Source of the DNA: JAKALX01 sp964508715
GTDB lineage: Bacteria; Chloroflexota; Dehalococcoidia; Tepidiformales; Tepidiformaceae
Direction: 5' to 3'
Length of the DNA: 64,000 nucleotides
NCBI GenBank assembly: GCA_964508715.1
Contig: CAZDUX010000004.1
Coordinates: 1 to 64,000, forward strand
Part shown: positions 7,884 to 16,248 of the stretch, piece after piece
Layout of the letters: every line of letters begins with the position of its first letter
How positions within the stretch are numbered: position 1 is the stretch's first letter
Program-made: the position numbers and the translations under genes
The notes under the pieces: model-generated
What the model saw: only the letters and a program-made list of their open reading frames with translations
What the model was told of the DNA's origin: nothing
The model's database searches: none

Positions 7884-9407
7884 CTACTCGGCGGTGACGA
7901 GCTCCTTCTTCGCAGATTCGGCTGCCTCGGCGTCCGTCGCAACCTGCGTGATCTTGAACTCCTCGAGCACCGGGTCTTTCAGGAAGAGCGCGAGAACGAT
8001 ACCGACGACCGTGAGCAGCGACATCGCGAGGAAGGCGTCGTGGAACGCCTCGACCATGAACGGGAGCGGTGCAGTCCCGCGGGTGATCGAGGCGCCGGCC
8101 GGGGCCCCCTGGGACTGGAGGCTGAAGACGAGGATCGTGGTGAGGATCGCCGTGGCCATTGAGCCGAAAACGCGAAAGAGCATGTTCACCAGCGCAGTCG
8201 CGCGAGTCATGAGGTGCTGCGGGATGCTGTTGTACGCCGCGGTCTGCACGGGCATCATGCAGAACCCCATCGCCATTCCACGCATGGAAAAGAGGAGGAC
8301 GATTTCGAAGACGTTCGTATCCGCGGTAAGGCCGTGGAGGAGGAGCGTGGTGATGAGGAGAAGGATCAGGCCGGAGACAACCAGCTTTCGCGGGCCCACC
8401 GTATTGTAGAGACGTCCCCCGACGTTCATCGAAATGAACGAGGCCACGCCGCTCGGGAAAAGAACGAGACCTGTCGTAGCGGGCGACATGCCGCGCGCCG
8501 TCTGAAGAAAGAGCGGGAGCAGGAACTGGAGCCCGAAGAGCGAGAACTGGGTGACGAAGTTGATCGTCATCCCGAGGGCGAACATCGGACGCTGAAAGAG
8601 GCGCACCTGGAGGAGCGGGTCGGCGTGGCGGCGTTCGGCGATGATGAAGGCAGCGAGGGCGAGCCCCCCAACAATAAACATGCCGAGGACGAGCGGTGAG
8701 CTCCATCCACGGTCCTCGCCCTGGCTGAGGCCAAGGAGCAACAGCGGGAAGGCGAGCACGGCGAGGGCCAGGCCTTTGGTGTCGAGGCGGGCGTCATGGC
8801 CAATGGCGGACTCGGTGAGGAGGCTCATGGCGAGCCAGACGTTAACCGCGCCGATCGGGAGATTGATGAGGAAGATGGTTCGCCAGCTCGAATACTCGAC
8901 GAGGTAGCCACCCACCGTTGGCCCCAGGATCGGGGCGAGGAGCATGGGAAGCCCGAGAATCCCCATGAAGCGGCCGCGCTCCAGCGGCGTGATCTGGGTG
9001 AAGACGATCGCCATACCGAGCGGCTGGAGCATGCCCCCGCCAAGACCCTGCAGGAGGCGGAAGAAGATGAGGCTGGGAAGATTCCAGGCGAGGCCGCAGA
9101 GGACAGACCCGAGCGTAAAGAGGACGAGCGTCGAGATATACAGCCGCTTCATGCCAATGCGCTCGGCGAGGAAGCCGCTGATAGGGATGACGACGGCGAG
9201 CGCGAGCAGGTAGACGGTGAGGACGAGTTGGCCGTTATCGAGGTCGGCGTGGAAGCGGCGGAGGATGCTCGGGAGCGCGATGTTGACGATCGTGCTGTCG
9301 AGGAGCGACATGAATGAGCCGATGCTGGTGACCGTGAGGACGAGCCAGCGGCGGTCGAAACTCTCGCTGCGCATGGCGGCAATCGGGTTGCCAAGATAGC
9401 GGGCCAT
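7884..9407 (-). CDS. MFS transporter, DHA2 (EmrB/QacA) type
   Basis: Fourteen hydrophobic segments over 507 residues fit the 14-helix drug:proton antiporter subfamily. Helix 1 carries the DHA2-type LLDSTIVNIALPSI motif, which corresponds to motif D1. The loop after helix 2 has FLAERIGMKRLYI (motif A), and GLGGGMLQPLGMA and GPTVGGYL (motif C) follow. Such proteins export drugs, fatty acids or metabolites across the inner membrane using proton flow. No periplasmic adaptor gene adjoins it. The start ATG at 9407 has GGAGG just upstream; a GTG at 9416 is an alternative. It lies in the same direction as the HxlR gene 104 bp upstream, so joint transcription is possible. Substrate unknown. Confidence 0.88.
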   Translation of the reverse strand: MARYLGNPIAAMRSESFDRRWLVLTVTSIGSFMSLLDSTIVNIALPSILRRFHADLDNGQLVLTVYLLALAVVIPISGFLAERIGMKRLYISTLVLFTLGSVLCGLAWNLPSLIFFRLLQGLGGGMLQPLGMAIVFTQITPLERGRFMGILGLPMLLAPILGPTVGGYLVEYSSWRTIFLINLPIGAVNVWLAMSLLTESAIGHDARLDTKGLALAVLAFPLLLLGLSQGEDRGWSSPLVLGMFIVGGLALAAFIIAERRHADPLLQVRLFQRPMFALGMTINFVTQFSLFGLQFLLPLFLQTARGMSPATTGLVLFPSGVASFISMNVGGRLYNTVGPRKLVVSGLILLLITTLLLHGLTADTNVFEIVLLFSMRGMAMGFCMMPVQTAAYNSIPQHLMTRATALVNMLFRVFGSMATAILTTILVFSLQSQGAPAGASITRGTAPLPFMVEAFHDAFLAMSLLTVVGIVLALFLKDPVLEEFKITQVATDAEAAESAKKELVTAE

Positions 9408-9511
9408 GCCCTCCACCCCATTCCGAACTATTCGCTCGAGTCAAAATGTCGTGGGGCATTCTAACCAGTCTGTTGCGCCGAGGACACGCCCCCTGCAGAC
9501 GAGCCGTTCGC

Positions 9512-10210
9512 TCAGGCGGGGGTCGCCTGGGCTCGCCGAATAACGGGTGCGAAGGGGCTGAAAGTAAACCAGCGAGGAAAGGTGCGGGTAAGCTGAGCCG
9601 GCCCAATCAGTTCGAGTGTCCGCGCCCGAATGGCCTCGGAGATGCTCGTCCGGCCAAGCCAGATGCGGTGCAGTTCGCGGCTCGAGGTGCGCACCTCCAT
9701 ATCCACATCGAATCCGGGCGGCTTGAGGCAGGCCTCCGCGCCGCTGGGTGTAATCACCAGCCAAACATGGTCGATGGCGCCGCCTGGCCCGGTGAGGACG
9801 AATTCGACGACCACTCGCTGGCCAGGCACCCGGTCGGGGATAACGCCACGCCGGAAGCGCCACATCAGGTGGGTATTGTCGAGCTGGCTGTCTTCGGGGT
9901 CGGTGAAGTAGGCCCAGCGGATGGCCCATTCACCGAGCCCGAAGATGATGTCCTGGAGGTCTTCGCCGGCAGGGGTGAGCCAGTATTTCGGGCGGCCGGG
10001 CTGGTCTTCGCGCCGCTGAAGAAGGCCATTACCGGCGAGTTGCTTGAGCCGCTCCGAGAGCAGGGTCCGCGATATGTGGGGTATCCCGGAGTGGATCTCA
10101 CCAAACGTGTGGGCGCCAACGATGAGCTCACGAAGGATGAGCAGTGCCCAGCGGTCGGCGACGACCTCGATGGCCATGGCGACGGGACAGTATTGCGGAG
10201 TCGCATCCAT
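9512..10210 (-). CDS. HxlR-family transcriptional regulator with C-terminal ligand-like domain
   Basis: The N-terminal 100 residues form a winged helix of the HxlR family. Diagnostic features are the Cys-Pro near the start (YCPVAMAIEVV), DRWALLILREL, and the recognition region ISRTLLSERLKQL followed by the wing around QPGRPKYWLTPAG. The remaining 130 residues include an alpha/beta segment resembling SCP2-like or sterol-carrier domains, and may sense a hydrophobic ligand. The ATG at 10210 gives 232 residues; a GTG at 10234 would run into the probable operator. It is divergent from the acyl-CoA-dehydrogenase-fold gene at 10320, so it probably controls that promoter as well as its own (inference). 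Confidence 0.82.
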   Translation of the reverse strand: MDATPQYCPVAMAIEVVADRWALLILRELIVGAHTFGEIHSGIPHISRTLLSERLKQLAGNGLLQRREDQPGRPKYWLTPAGEDLQDIIFGLGEWAIRWAYFTDPEDSQLDNTHLMWRFRRGVIPDRVPGQRVVVEFVLTGPGGAIDHVWLVITPSGAEACLKPPGFDVDMEVRTSSRELHRIWLGRTSISEAIRARTLELIGPAQLTRTFPRWFTFSPFAPVIRRAQATPA

Positions 10211-10218
10211 GACCTGCA

Positions 10219-10236
10219 GTGTGACGTATATCACTT
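10219..10236. promoter_or_regulatory. Imperfect inverted repeat in divergent promoter
   Basis: AGTGTGACGTATATCACT contains outer AGTG/CACT arms around an ACGT core. It lies directly upstream of the HxlR start and 84 bp from the divergent acyl-CoA-dehydrogenase-like gene. Position suggests an autoregulatory HxlR operator; the sequence match is imperfect. Confidence 0.35.
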
Positions 10237-10319
10237 AATTTGTGCCAGTCCAGATCTTGGACTGTGAGTGCAGCCGGCGCAGGGCTAGCGTGGAGTCATC
10301 CGATTCGGAGGAGTATGCA

Positions 10320-11468
10320 GTGACAGCACCAGCGCAGGACTACGCAACAACGACGCGGACGCTCACCGATGTCGTCGGTGAAGTGACACCAACCCTTGCA
10401 GCAAACGCCGCCCGGCACGACCGGGAAGGGAGCTTCGTGAGTGAATCGTTCGCAGCACTCAAGGCGGCAGGCTTCCTTGCCGCTGCCGTTCCCGCAGAAC
10501 TCGGCGGGCTCGGCGCCGGGCTTCGGGAGCTGTGTTACGCGCATCACGACCTCGCCCGTGCATGCGGCAGCACGTCACTCGCAAGTTCGATGCACACGCA
10601 TAGCGTCGTGACGACAGCCTGGCGGTACCGGCGAGGCGCCCCTGTCGAAAAGACACTCCGCCGTATCGCCCAGGAAGGCATCGTCCTGTTGTCGACAGGC
10701 GGGTCCGACCACGTGCGGCCGTCGGCCATCGCGCGCAAGGCTGACGGCGGTTTTGTCGTCTCGGGGCGGAAGATCTTCACCAGCCAATCGCCGGTTGGGT
10801 CAGTACTGGCAACCTGGGCTGTGACCGAAGGCGCCGAGCCGGAGATCGTGGGTCTCAGCATCCCGATGAGCGCGCCGGGAGTCGAAATCCTCGCCAACTG
10901 GGATGCCCACGGGATGCGCGGGACGGGGAGCAACGATGTGCTGCTCCATGACGTGTTCGTTCCGGATGCACAGGTAGGAGCCCATCGTCCGTTCAACCGC
11001 GTCGACCCACTCATCAGGATCGCCCTCATCCGCGGGCTCGCGATAGTCACAGGCGTCTACCTCGGGTTGGTACGAGCGGCGCGCGACGAAGCGGTACAAA
11101 TGCTGAGATCCGCTGAAACGAAAACAGGCGATCCGCGCATCCAGCGTCTCGTTGGCGAGGTGGAGTACGGCTACACGGCAGCACGGCTCGCTTTCGATGG
11201 AGCGCTTGCCGGCATCACCGACGACCCGGAATCGACATTCGACAACTTCCTCACCGTGCTCCACGCGAAGCGGGCCGTTACGAACCTGGGGAAGCCGGCG
11301 ATCGACGCCGCGATGGAGGCCGTCGGTGGGCAATCCTTCTACCGTTCAGCGCCGTTGGAGCGAATCGTGCGCGACTTCCGTGGCATCAACCATCATCCGC
11401 TCACGCCCGAAGCGACGCTCTTCTACGCCGGACGCGTGGCCCTCGGAGGGGACCCCGAGCTCATCTGA
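10320..11468 (+). CDS. Acyl-CoA-dehydrogenase-fold flavoprotein
   Basis: The 382-residue protein has the N-terminal helical domain (AGFLAAAVPAELGGLG), the middle beta domain (GRKIFTSQSPVGS) and the C-terminal helical domain of the acyl-CoA dehydrogenase superfamily. Near the C terminus, RIVRDFRGINHHPLTPEA resembles the flavin-dependent monooxygenase branch (DszC/HsaA-like) more than beta-oxidation enzymes. I do not see the usual catalytic Glu motif there, so oxygenase or hydroxylase chemistry is an open alternative. The GTG at 10320 was chosen because GGAGGAG stands 6 nt upstream; an in-frame upstream start lacks such a site. It is divergent from the HxlR gene, which may regulate it. Confidence 0.82.
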   Translation: MTAPAQDYATTTRTLTDVVGEVTPTLAANAARHDREGSFVSESFAALKAAGFLAAAVPAELGGLGAGLRELCYAHHDLARACGSTSLASSMHTHSVVTTAWRYRRGAPVEKTLRRIAQEGIVLLSTGGSDHVRPSAIARKADGGFVVSGRKIFTSQSPVGSVLATWAVTEGAEPEIVGLSIPMSAPGVEILANWDAHGMRGTGSNDVLLHDVFVPDAQVGAHRPFNRVDPLIRIALIRGLAIVTGVYLGLVRAARDEAVQMLRSAETKTGDPRIQRLVGEVEYGYTAARLAFDGALAGITDDPESTFDNFLTVLHAKRAVTNLGKPAIDAAMEAVGGQSFYRSAPLERIVRDFRGINHHPLTPEATLFYAGRVALGGDPELI

Positions 11469-11489
11469 CCGGAAAGGGACAGGCAGGGG

Positions 11490-11525
11490 GAAGGCCCGTG
11501 GACGGGTGTCCATTTCCGGGCCTTC
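11490..11525. terminator. Bidirectional terminator-like hairpin
   Basis: GAAGGCCCG pairs perfectly with CGGGCCTTC around an 18-nt loop, and flanking GGGG/CCCC extends the stem with one bulge. It sits 21 bp after the acyl-CoA-dehydrogenase-like stop and 21 bp before the end of the convergent methyltransferase gene. Confidence 0.65.
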
Positions 11526-11546
11526 TCCCCGCTGCGGGGTGTGAAG

Positions 11547-12077
11547 TCAGCGACTTACGGCGGAGTAGATCTCGTGGAGGAAGCGGCTCGAACGGCGCGC
11601 GAGGAGGCGCGTACGCGCGAATCCCGCATCGCGGGCGAGCTCTTCCCAGCGCGCAAAGGGAACGGGATGAGGGACGGCGACGTTTCCTCGCGAGAGGTTG
11701 TACTCGACGAGCAAGATGCATTCCTCCCTGCGGAGCGCGGAGCGGAGAGCACGGACGATCCCCGCCTGCAGGCTCTCCGGCTGGAAGTGGAGCGCGTTGG
11801 CGATGACGATGCCGTCGAGCGGCGGAAGATCGAGCGGTTGAGTGAAGTCGGCAGCGTGGTAGTGCACGGTCACTTCCGGGAAGCGAAGACGCATGGCATC
11901 CCCATTGGCGCGAAGGGCGGCCGCATCGCGGTCGACGGCGTAGATGACGGCCCCGGGCCCGAGGACGTCGGCGAGGGCGAGTGTGAAGGCGCCACGGCCG
12001 GCGCCAAGATCAGCCCACGTTCCGCCCGGCCCGGCGATGCCATCACGAAGGAGGTTCACATGGTCTGCGTGGTCCAT
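11547..12077 (-). CDS. Class I SAM-dependent methyltransferase
   Basis: The 176-residue protein is a short Rossmann-fold methyltransferase. Motif I is WADLGAGRGAFTLALAD at about residues 21-37, the acidic end of strand 2 is AVDRD near residue 50, and motif IV is LDGIVIANALHF. The fold resembles UbiE-like and small-molecule methyltransferases and has a short C-terminal cap. It is monocistronic and separated from its convergent neighbour by a terminator-like hairpin. The substrate cannot be inferred, and the neighbours give no useful hint. Confidence 0.82.
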   Translation of the reverse strand: MDHADHVNLLRDGIAGPGGTWADLGAGRGAFTLALADVLGPGAVIYAVDRDAAALRANGDAMRLRFPEVTVHYHAADFTQPLDLPPLDGIVIANALHFQPESLQAGIVRALRSALRREECILLVEYNLSRGNVAVPHPVPFARWEELARDAGFARTRLLARRSSRFLHEIYSAVSR

Positions 12078-12162
12078 GGCACAAGCATGGCATGCGGGAT
12101 GACGGCAGGAACACTCGCCGAGGGGTAGAATCCGGCCTCATCCTGTCTGCCGGAGATTGACC

Positions 12163-13422
12163 ATGCCCACCATCGCTGGAATGTCGGCCGCGCGCCTGGG
12201 GCGCATCGATAGCTACCTCGACGAACGCTACCTGCAGACGGAGAGGTTCGCCGGAACGCTGACCCTCGTATGGCGCAAGGGCGAGGTGGCGCACTACTCG
12301 GCCCAGGGGCTGATGGACGCCGAGCGGGCGAAACCAATGACCGAGGACACGATCTTTCGCATCTACTCGATGTCGAAGCCGATCACCTCGGTGGCACTGA
12401 TGATGCTCTACGAAGAGGGCGCGTTTCAGCTCGATGACCCGGTACACAGGTTCATCCCCTCGTGGGAGCGGCTCAAAGTGTGGGTCGCCGGAGCGTGGCC
12501 GAATTTCGTCACAAAGGCGCCGGAGCGTTCGATGACCATGCGCGATCTGCTTTCGCACCAGAGCGGGCTGACCTACGGCTTCCACGTGCGGAACTCGATT
12601 GACGCCGCCTACCGGGAGCTCGGAGTGATGGAGCGCGGTGGGCCAACCGTCCTCGGGCCGGCGCGCGAAGCGAGGCCAGACGCGGAGGATGAGACGCTGG
12701 CGAAGAGCATCGAGACGCTGGCGAGGCTGCCGCTCCAGTTCACACCGGGAACGGCCTGGAACTACTCGATCTCGACCGACGTATGCGGATACCTGGTGGA
12801 AGTGATCAGCGGGAAGCCATTTGATGTCTATCTGCGGGAGCGGATTTTCGAGCCATTGGGGATGACCGACTCATCGTTCAGTGTGCCTGGCGAGAAGATC
12901 GAGCGGTTTGCCGCGTGCTACGCCCTGTCGCCGGGTGGGAAACGTGTGCTCCAGGATGACCCGCAAACGAGCATCTATCGCAAGCCTCCGAAGCTGTTCA
13001 GCGGCGGCGGCGGCCTCGTCTCCACCGCGGCCGATTACCTGCGGTTCTGTCGCATGTTGCTGAACGGCGGAGCGCTCGACGGTGTCCGCCTGTTGAGCCG
13101 CAAGACGATCGAGCTGATGACGATGAACCACCTGGCCGGTGGCAAGGATCTCGCGGCCCTTGCACCTCCCGGCCAATTTAGCGAAGGGGCAACGAGCGGG
13201 ACCGGTTTCGGGCTCGGCTTTTCGGTGTTGATGGACCAGCGGCTTGCACAGATCAGCGGCTCCCCAGGGCAGTTCGCATGGGGTGGCGCGGCGAGTACCG
13301 CGTTCTGGATCGATCCGCGGGAGGAGATGATCGTCATCTTCATGACCCAGCTTCTGCCATCGAGCACCTACCCGATCCGCCGCGAGCTGCAAGCGCTCGT
13401 AAACAGCGCGATCGTGGACTGA
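12163..13422 (+). CDS. Serine hydrolase, beta-lactamase/EstB-like family
   Basis: The 419-residue protein belongs to the class C beta-lactamase/PBP-like serine hydrolases. The nucleophile motif is S69-M-S-K72 in IYSMSKPI. The second motif is YSI in AWNYSIST, the Y-S-x version found in EstB-type esterases rather than Y-x-N of true beta-lactamases. A third-motif region follows near the C terminus (SGSPGQFAWGGAASTAFW). No signal peptide is visible, so it is probably a cytoplasmic esterase acting on small esters or lactones. The ATG at 12163 has CGGAG 7 nt upstream; a TTG two codons earlier is too close to that site. The gene is transcribed divergently from the methyltransferase. Confidence 0.88.
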   Translation: MPTIAGMSAARLGRIDSYLDERYLQTERFAGTLTLVWRKGEVAHYSAQGLMDAERAKPMTEDTIFRIYSMSKPITSVALMMLYEEGAFQLDDPVHRFIPSWERLKVWVAGAWPNFVTKAPERSMTMRDLLSHQSGLTYGFHVRNSIDAAYRELGVMERGGPTVLGPAREARPDAEDETLAKSIETLARLPLQFTPGTAWNYSISTDVCGYLVEVISGKPFDVYLRERIFEPLGMTDSSFSVPGEKIERFAACYALSPGGKRVLQDDPQTSIYRKPPKLFSGGGGLVSTAADYLRFCRMLLNGGALDGVRLLSRKTIELMTMNHLAGGKDLAALAPPGQFSEGATSGTGFGLGFSVLMDQRLAQISGSPGQFAWGGAASTAFWIDPREEMIVIFMTQLLPSSTYPIRRELQALVNSAIVD

Positions 13423-13429
13423 CACGGAC

Positions 13430-13464
13430 CGCCCGGGGCGAACAACTGCCACGTCCCCGGGGCG
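13430..13464. terminator. GC-rich hairpin after the esterase gene
   Basis: CGCCCGGGG and CCCCGGGGCG pair over 9-10 bp with one bulged base around a 16-nt loop, 7 bp after the esterase stop and ahead of the CoA-transferase gene on the same strand. There is no T-run. Confidence 0.4.
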
Positions 13465-13516
13465 CCTCGAAAGGGTCTAGAATCCTGCCACAACGCTCTC
13501 TTTGGGGAGGGGCAAC

Positions 13517-16036
13517 GTGGGTGACGGGGCATTGCGCGGCCTGCGCATCGTCGAATTCTGTGATGAGTTGGGTTCGTACTGCGGGAGGCTGCTCGCCGAC
13601 CTCGGGGCGGAGGTTATCAAGGTCGAGCCGCCGGGAGGTGGCAGACAGCGCCAGGCGCCGCCATTCGTAGCCAATCACGAGGACCCGGACTGGTCTCTGG
13701 CGTTCTGGGTGCACAACACGTCAAAGCGATCGGTTGTCCTCGATCTGGACGACACCGAAGGGCAGCGGCAGGCGCGCGAACTCGCTCTCTCCGGTGATGT
13801 GGTCATCGAGGACTACCCGGTGGGCTTCCTGGCGAGCCGTGGCCTGGGCGCGGACGAACTGCTCGGGGCGAAGCCGTCGCTCGTCTACACCTCGGTCACG
13901 GGATTCGGGCAGACCGGGCCGCACGCCTCGTACGCGTACAGCGACATCGTCGGGCAGGCGATGGGCGGGGTGATGACCCTCGCCGGCGACCCGGCCGACC
14001 CGCCGAACCAGATCTACGGCAACCAGGCCAATGTCTCTGCGAGCATCCACGCGGCAATCGGTGTGCTCGCCGCCCTGCGGGTGGCCGAGGCCACGGGCCA
14101 GGGCCAGCACGTTGATGTCTCAGCACAGGAGTCGCTGTCGATGTCGCAAGAGACGGCGATGCAGACGTGGGACTTCCAGCGCAAGAATCGTGTCCGTGCC
14201 GGGGGACTCGGAGAACGCGGGATTCCGATCCCGGGGCTCAAGCTGTATGAGAGTGCCAATGGCCATATCTTCAGCATGGCGACGGGCGGGGCGGGCGCGG
14301 GATATGAGGGGCTGGTGGAATGGATGCGAGAGACCGGCCAGCACGAGGACCTCGATGAGGAGCCGTATCTCTCGCTCCGGGAGGGCATCGGCCTGCGCAA
14401 GCTTGCACCGTACATCGCCGACCCGGCATCGGCCCCGCCAGAGCTGGTCGCACAACTTCAGCACATGAGCGATGTACTCGGCCGGTTCCTCAAGGCGATG
14501 CCCGGGGAAACCGCGTATGTCGAGGGGCAAAAGCGGCGGCTCCTCATCGGTCTCGTCTCCAGCCCCAGGGACCTGGCACAGAACGAGCAACTGCGTGCAC
14601 GTAACTGGTTCGTACCCCTCGAAGGCCCCGGCGGCAGCACCGTCGAATTCCCGGGGCTCCCGTACAGGCTCTCGGAGACGCCCGGGCAGATCGGCCAGCC
14701 GCCGAAACTCGGACAGGACACGGACCTCGTGAAGGTTTCGCCGCCAGCCCGGATAGCCACGGCACCGAACGGGAGACACCGTCTGACACGGCCGCTCGAG
14801 GGCATCCGGGTGGCCGACTTCTCCTGGTTCGGTGCGGGCCCAATTGCCGGGCTATTCCTCGCTGCACTGGGTGCCGAGGTGGTTCGCGTGGAGTCGGAGG
14901 CGAAGCTCGATGGGTTGCGAACGGCAGCTCCCGGGGCACTCGAAGCCGATGGCACGCCGAAGACGGGCTACAACATCTCCGGCTACTTCAACAATTTCAA
15001 CGCCGGTAAACTCTCGCTCCAGCTCAACCTGAACACGGAGCGCGGGCAGGAACTCGCACACCGGCTGATCGAGCGGTCGGATGTATTCCTGACGAACTTC
15101 ACCCCGCGGGTCATCGACAAGTGGCGGCTGGGCTACGAGCAGATCGCCAAGACGAACCCACGGATCATTGCGGCCTACGCGCCGATGCAGGGAATGGAAG
15201 GGCCACACCGCGACTTCCTGGGATTTGGCGGTGTGCTCACGCCCGTCACCGGCTTCAGCTACATGTCGGGCTTTCCGCACCGGCCACCAATCGGCGTGGG
15301 CACGAATTACCCCGACTATGCGATCAACCCCGGCCATACGACGATCGCGATCCTCGCGGCCCTGCGACACCGGGATCTCGGGGGAAATGGTCAGTACATC
15401 GAGCTCCCGCAGATCGAGTCAGTCGTTACGACACTCGGAACGGCCGTGGCCGAGTACCTGGCAAACGGAACCGTCGCCGGGCGGACTGGCAACCGCCACC
15501 CAATCGCAGCACCACACGGGGCGTTTCGGTGTGCAGACGACCCGGAGTCGGTTGGGTCGGAGGACCGCTGGATCGCAATTGCCTGCCGGTCCGACACCGA
15601 TTGGGCGGTACTGGCGAGCGTCTTTGGCGAACCAGCACTGGCGAACGACCCGCGTTTCGCGACCCTTGCCGCTCGAAAGGCCAACGAGGACGAACTGGAG
15701 GCGATCGTCTCCCGGTGGGTTCGGCCGTTGCGCGCCGAGGCAGTGATGGAACGGCTCCAGGCGCGAGGGATAGCAGCCGGCGTCGTGCAGAACGCGCAGG
15801 ACTTGCTGGAGCGCGATGTCCACATGCGCGACCGGAAGTACTACCAGTACCTGCCACACCCGGAGACGGGGCTTTCGGCGTACGACAACGTCGCCGCTCG
15901 CCTTTCACATACACCCGCGAGCCACCGCGCCCCGGCCCCACTCCTTGGGGAGCACACGCTGGAGGTGTGTACCGAGATCCTCGGGCTGGACATGGACGAG
16001 ACGGCCGACCTGCTCGCAGGCGGGATCCTCGTATAG
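13517..16036 (+). CDS. Double-domain CaiB/BaiF family CoA-transferase
   Basis: This 839-residue protein contains two consecutive class III CoA-transferase domains, at about residues 1-400 and 425-839. Each begins with the characteristic strand-helix (LRIVEFCDELGSYCGRLLADLGAEVIKVE, shown here only in part as LLADLGAEVIKVE; second copy LFLAALGAEVVRVE). In domain two YPDYAINPGHT carries the expected catalytic Asp. Domain one shows GDPADPPNQIYGN in the matching region. Class III enzymes move CoA between carboxylic acids through aspartyl-CoA intermediates and are often intertwined dimers, so a fusion could make an internal pseudo-dimer. The GTG at 13517 follows GGGGAGGGG at ideal spacing. The nearby acyl-CoA dehydrogenase and crotonase suggest activation of a carboxylic acid for beta-oxidation. 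Confidence 0.9.
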   Translation: MGDGALRGLRIVEFCDELGSYCGRLLADLGAEVIKVEPPGGGRQRQAPPFVANHEDPDWSLAFWVHNTSKRSVVLDLDDTEGQRQARELALSGDVVIEDYPVGFLASRGLGADELLGAKPSLVYTSVTGFGQTGPHASYAYSDIVGQAMGGVMTLAGDPADPPNQIYGNQANVSASIHAAIGVLAALRVAEATGQGQHVDVSAQESLSMSQETAMQTWDFQRKNRVRAGGLGERGIPIPGLKLYESANGHIFSMATGGAGAGYEGLVEWMRETGQHEDLDEEPYLSLREGIGLRKLAPYIADPASAPPELVAQLQHMSDVLGRFLKAMPGETAYVEGQKRRLLIGLVSSPRDLAQNEQLRARNWFVPLEGPGGSTVEFPGLPYRLSETPGQIGQPPKLGQDTDLVKVSPPARIATAPNGRHRLTRPLEGIRVADFSWFGAGPIAGLFLAALGAEVVRVESEAKLDGLRTAAPGALEADGTPKTGYNISGYFNNFNAGKLSLQLNLNTERGQELAHRLIERSDVFLTNFTPRVIDKWRLGYEQIAKTNPRIIAAYAPMQGMEGPHRDFLGFGGVLTPVTGFSYMSGFPHRPPIGVGTNYPDYAINPGHTTIAILAALRHRDLGGNGQYIELPQIESVVTTLGTAVAEYLANGTVAGRTGNRHPIAAPHGAFRCADDPESVGSEDRWIAIACRSDTDWAVLASVFGEPALANDPRFATLAARKANEDELEAIVSRWVRPLRAEAVMERLQARGIAAGVVQNAQDLLERDVHMRDRKYYQYLPHPETGLSAYDNVAARLSHTPASHRAPAPLLGEHTLEVCTEILGLDMDETADLLAGGILV

Positions 16037-16248
16037 CTGCACGCTGACAGCGCGGGACAATTCGGGGCAGGCTGTCGTACCAGCTGCCGACGGGATTGCC
16101 ACGAGAGCATGCCCGCACGCCGCTGTAGGGTGGCGCCGTTCGTCATCATCGGCAGGTGGAACGCGCTGGCGATGTGGAGTCCCGATGCCTCCTCTTACTC
16201 GAGGGAGCAGGCGGGACGCTGGCGGCTGACGGATGCTCGGTCGCGACG

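Noticed and set aside
16037..16248. 212-bp gap between the CaiB gene and the acyl-CoA dehydrogenase
   Set aside because: Searched for a small gene or hairpin; nothing convincing was found.
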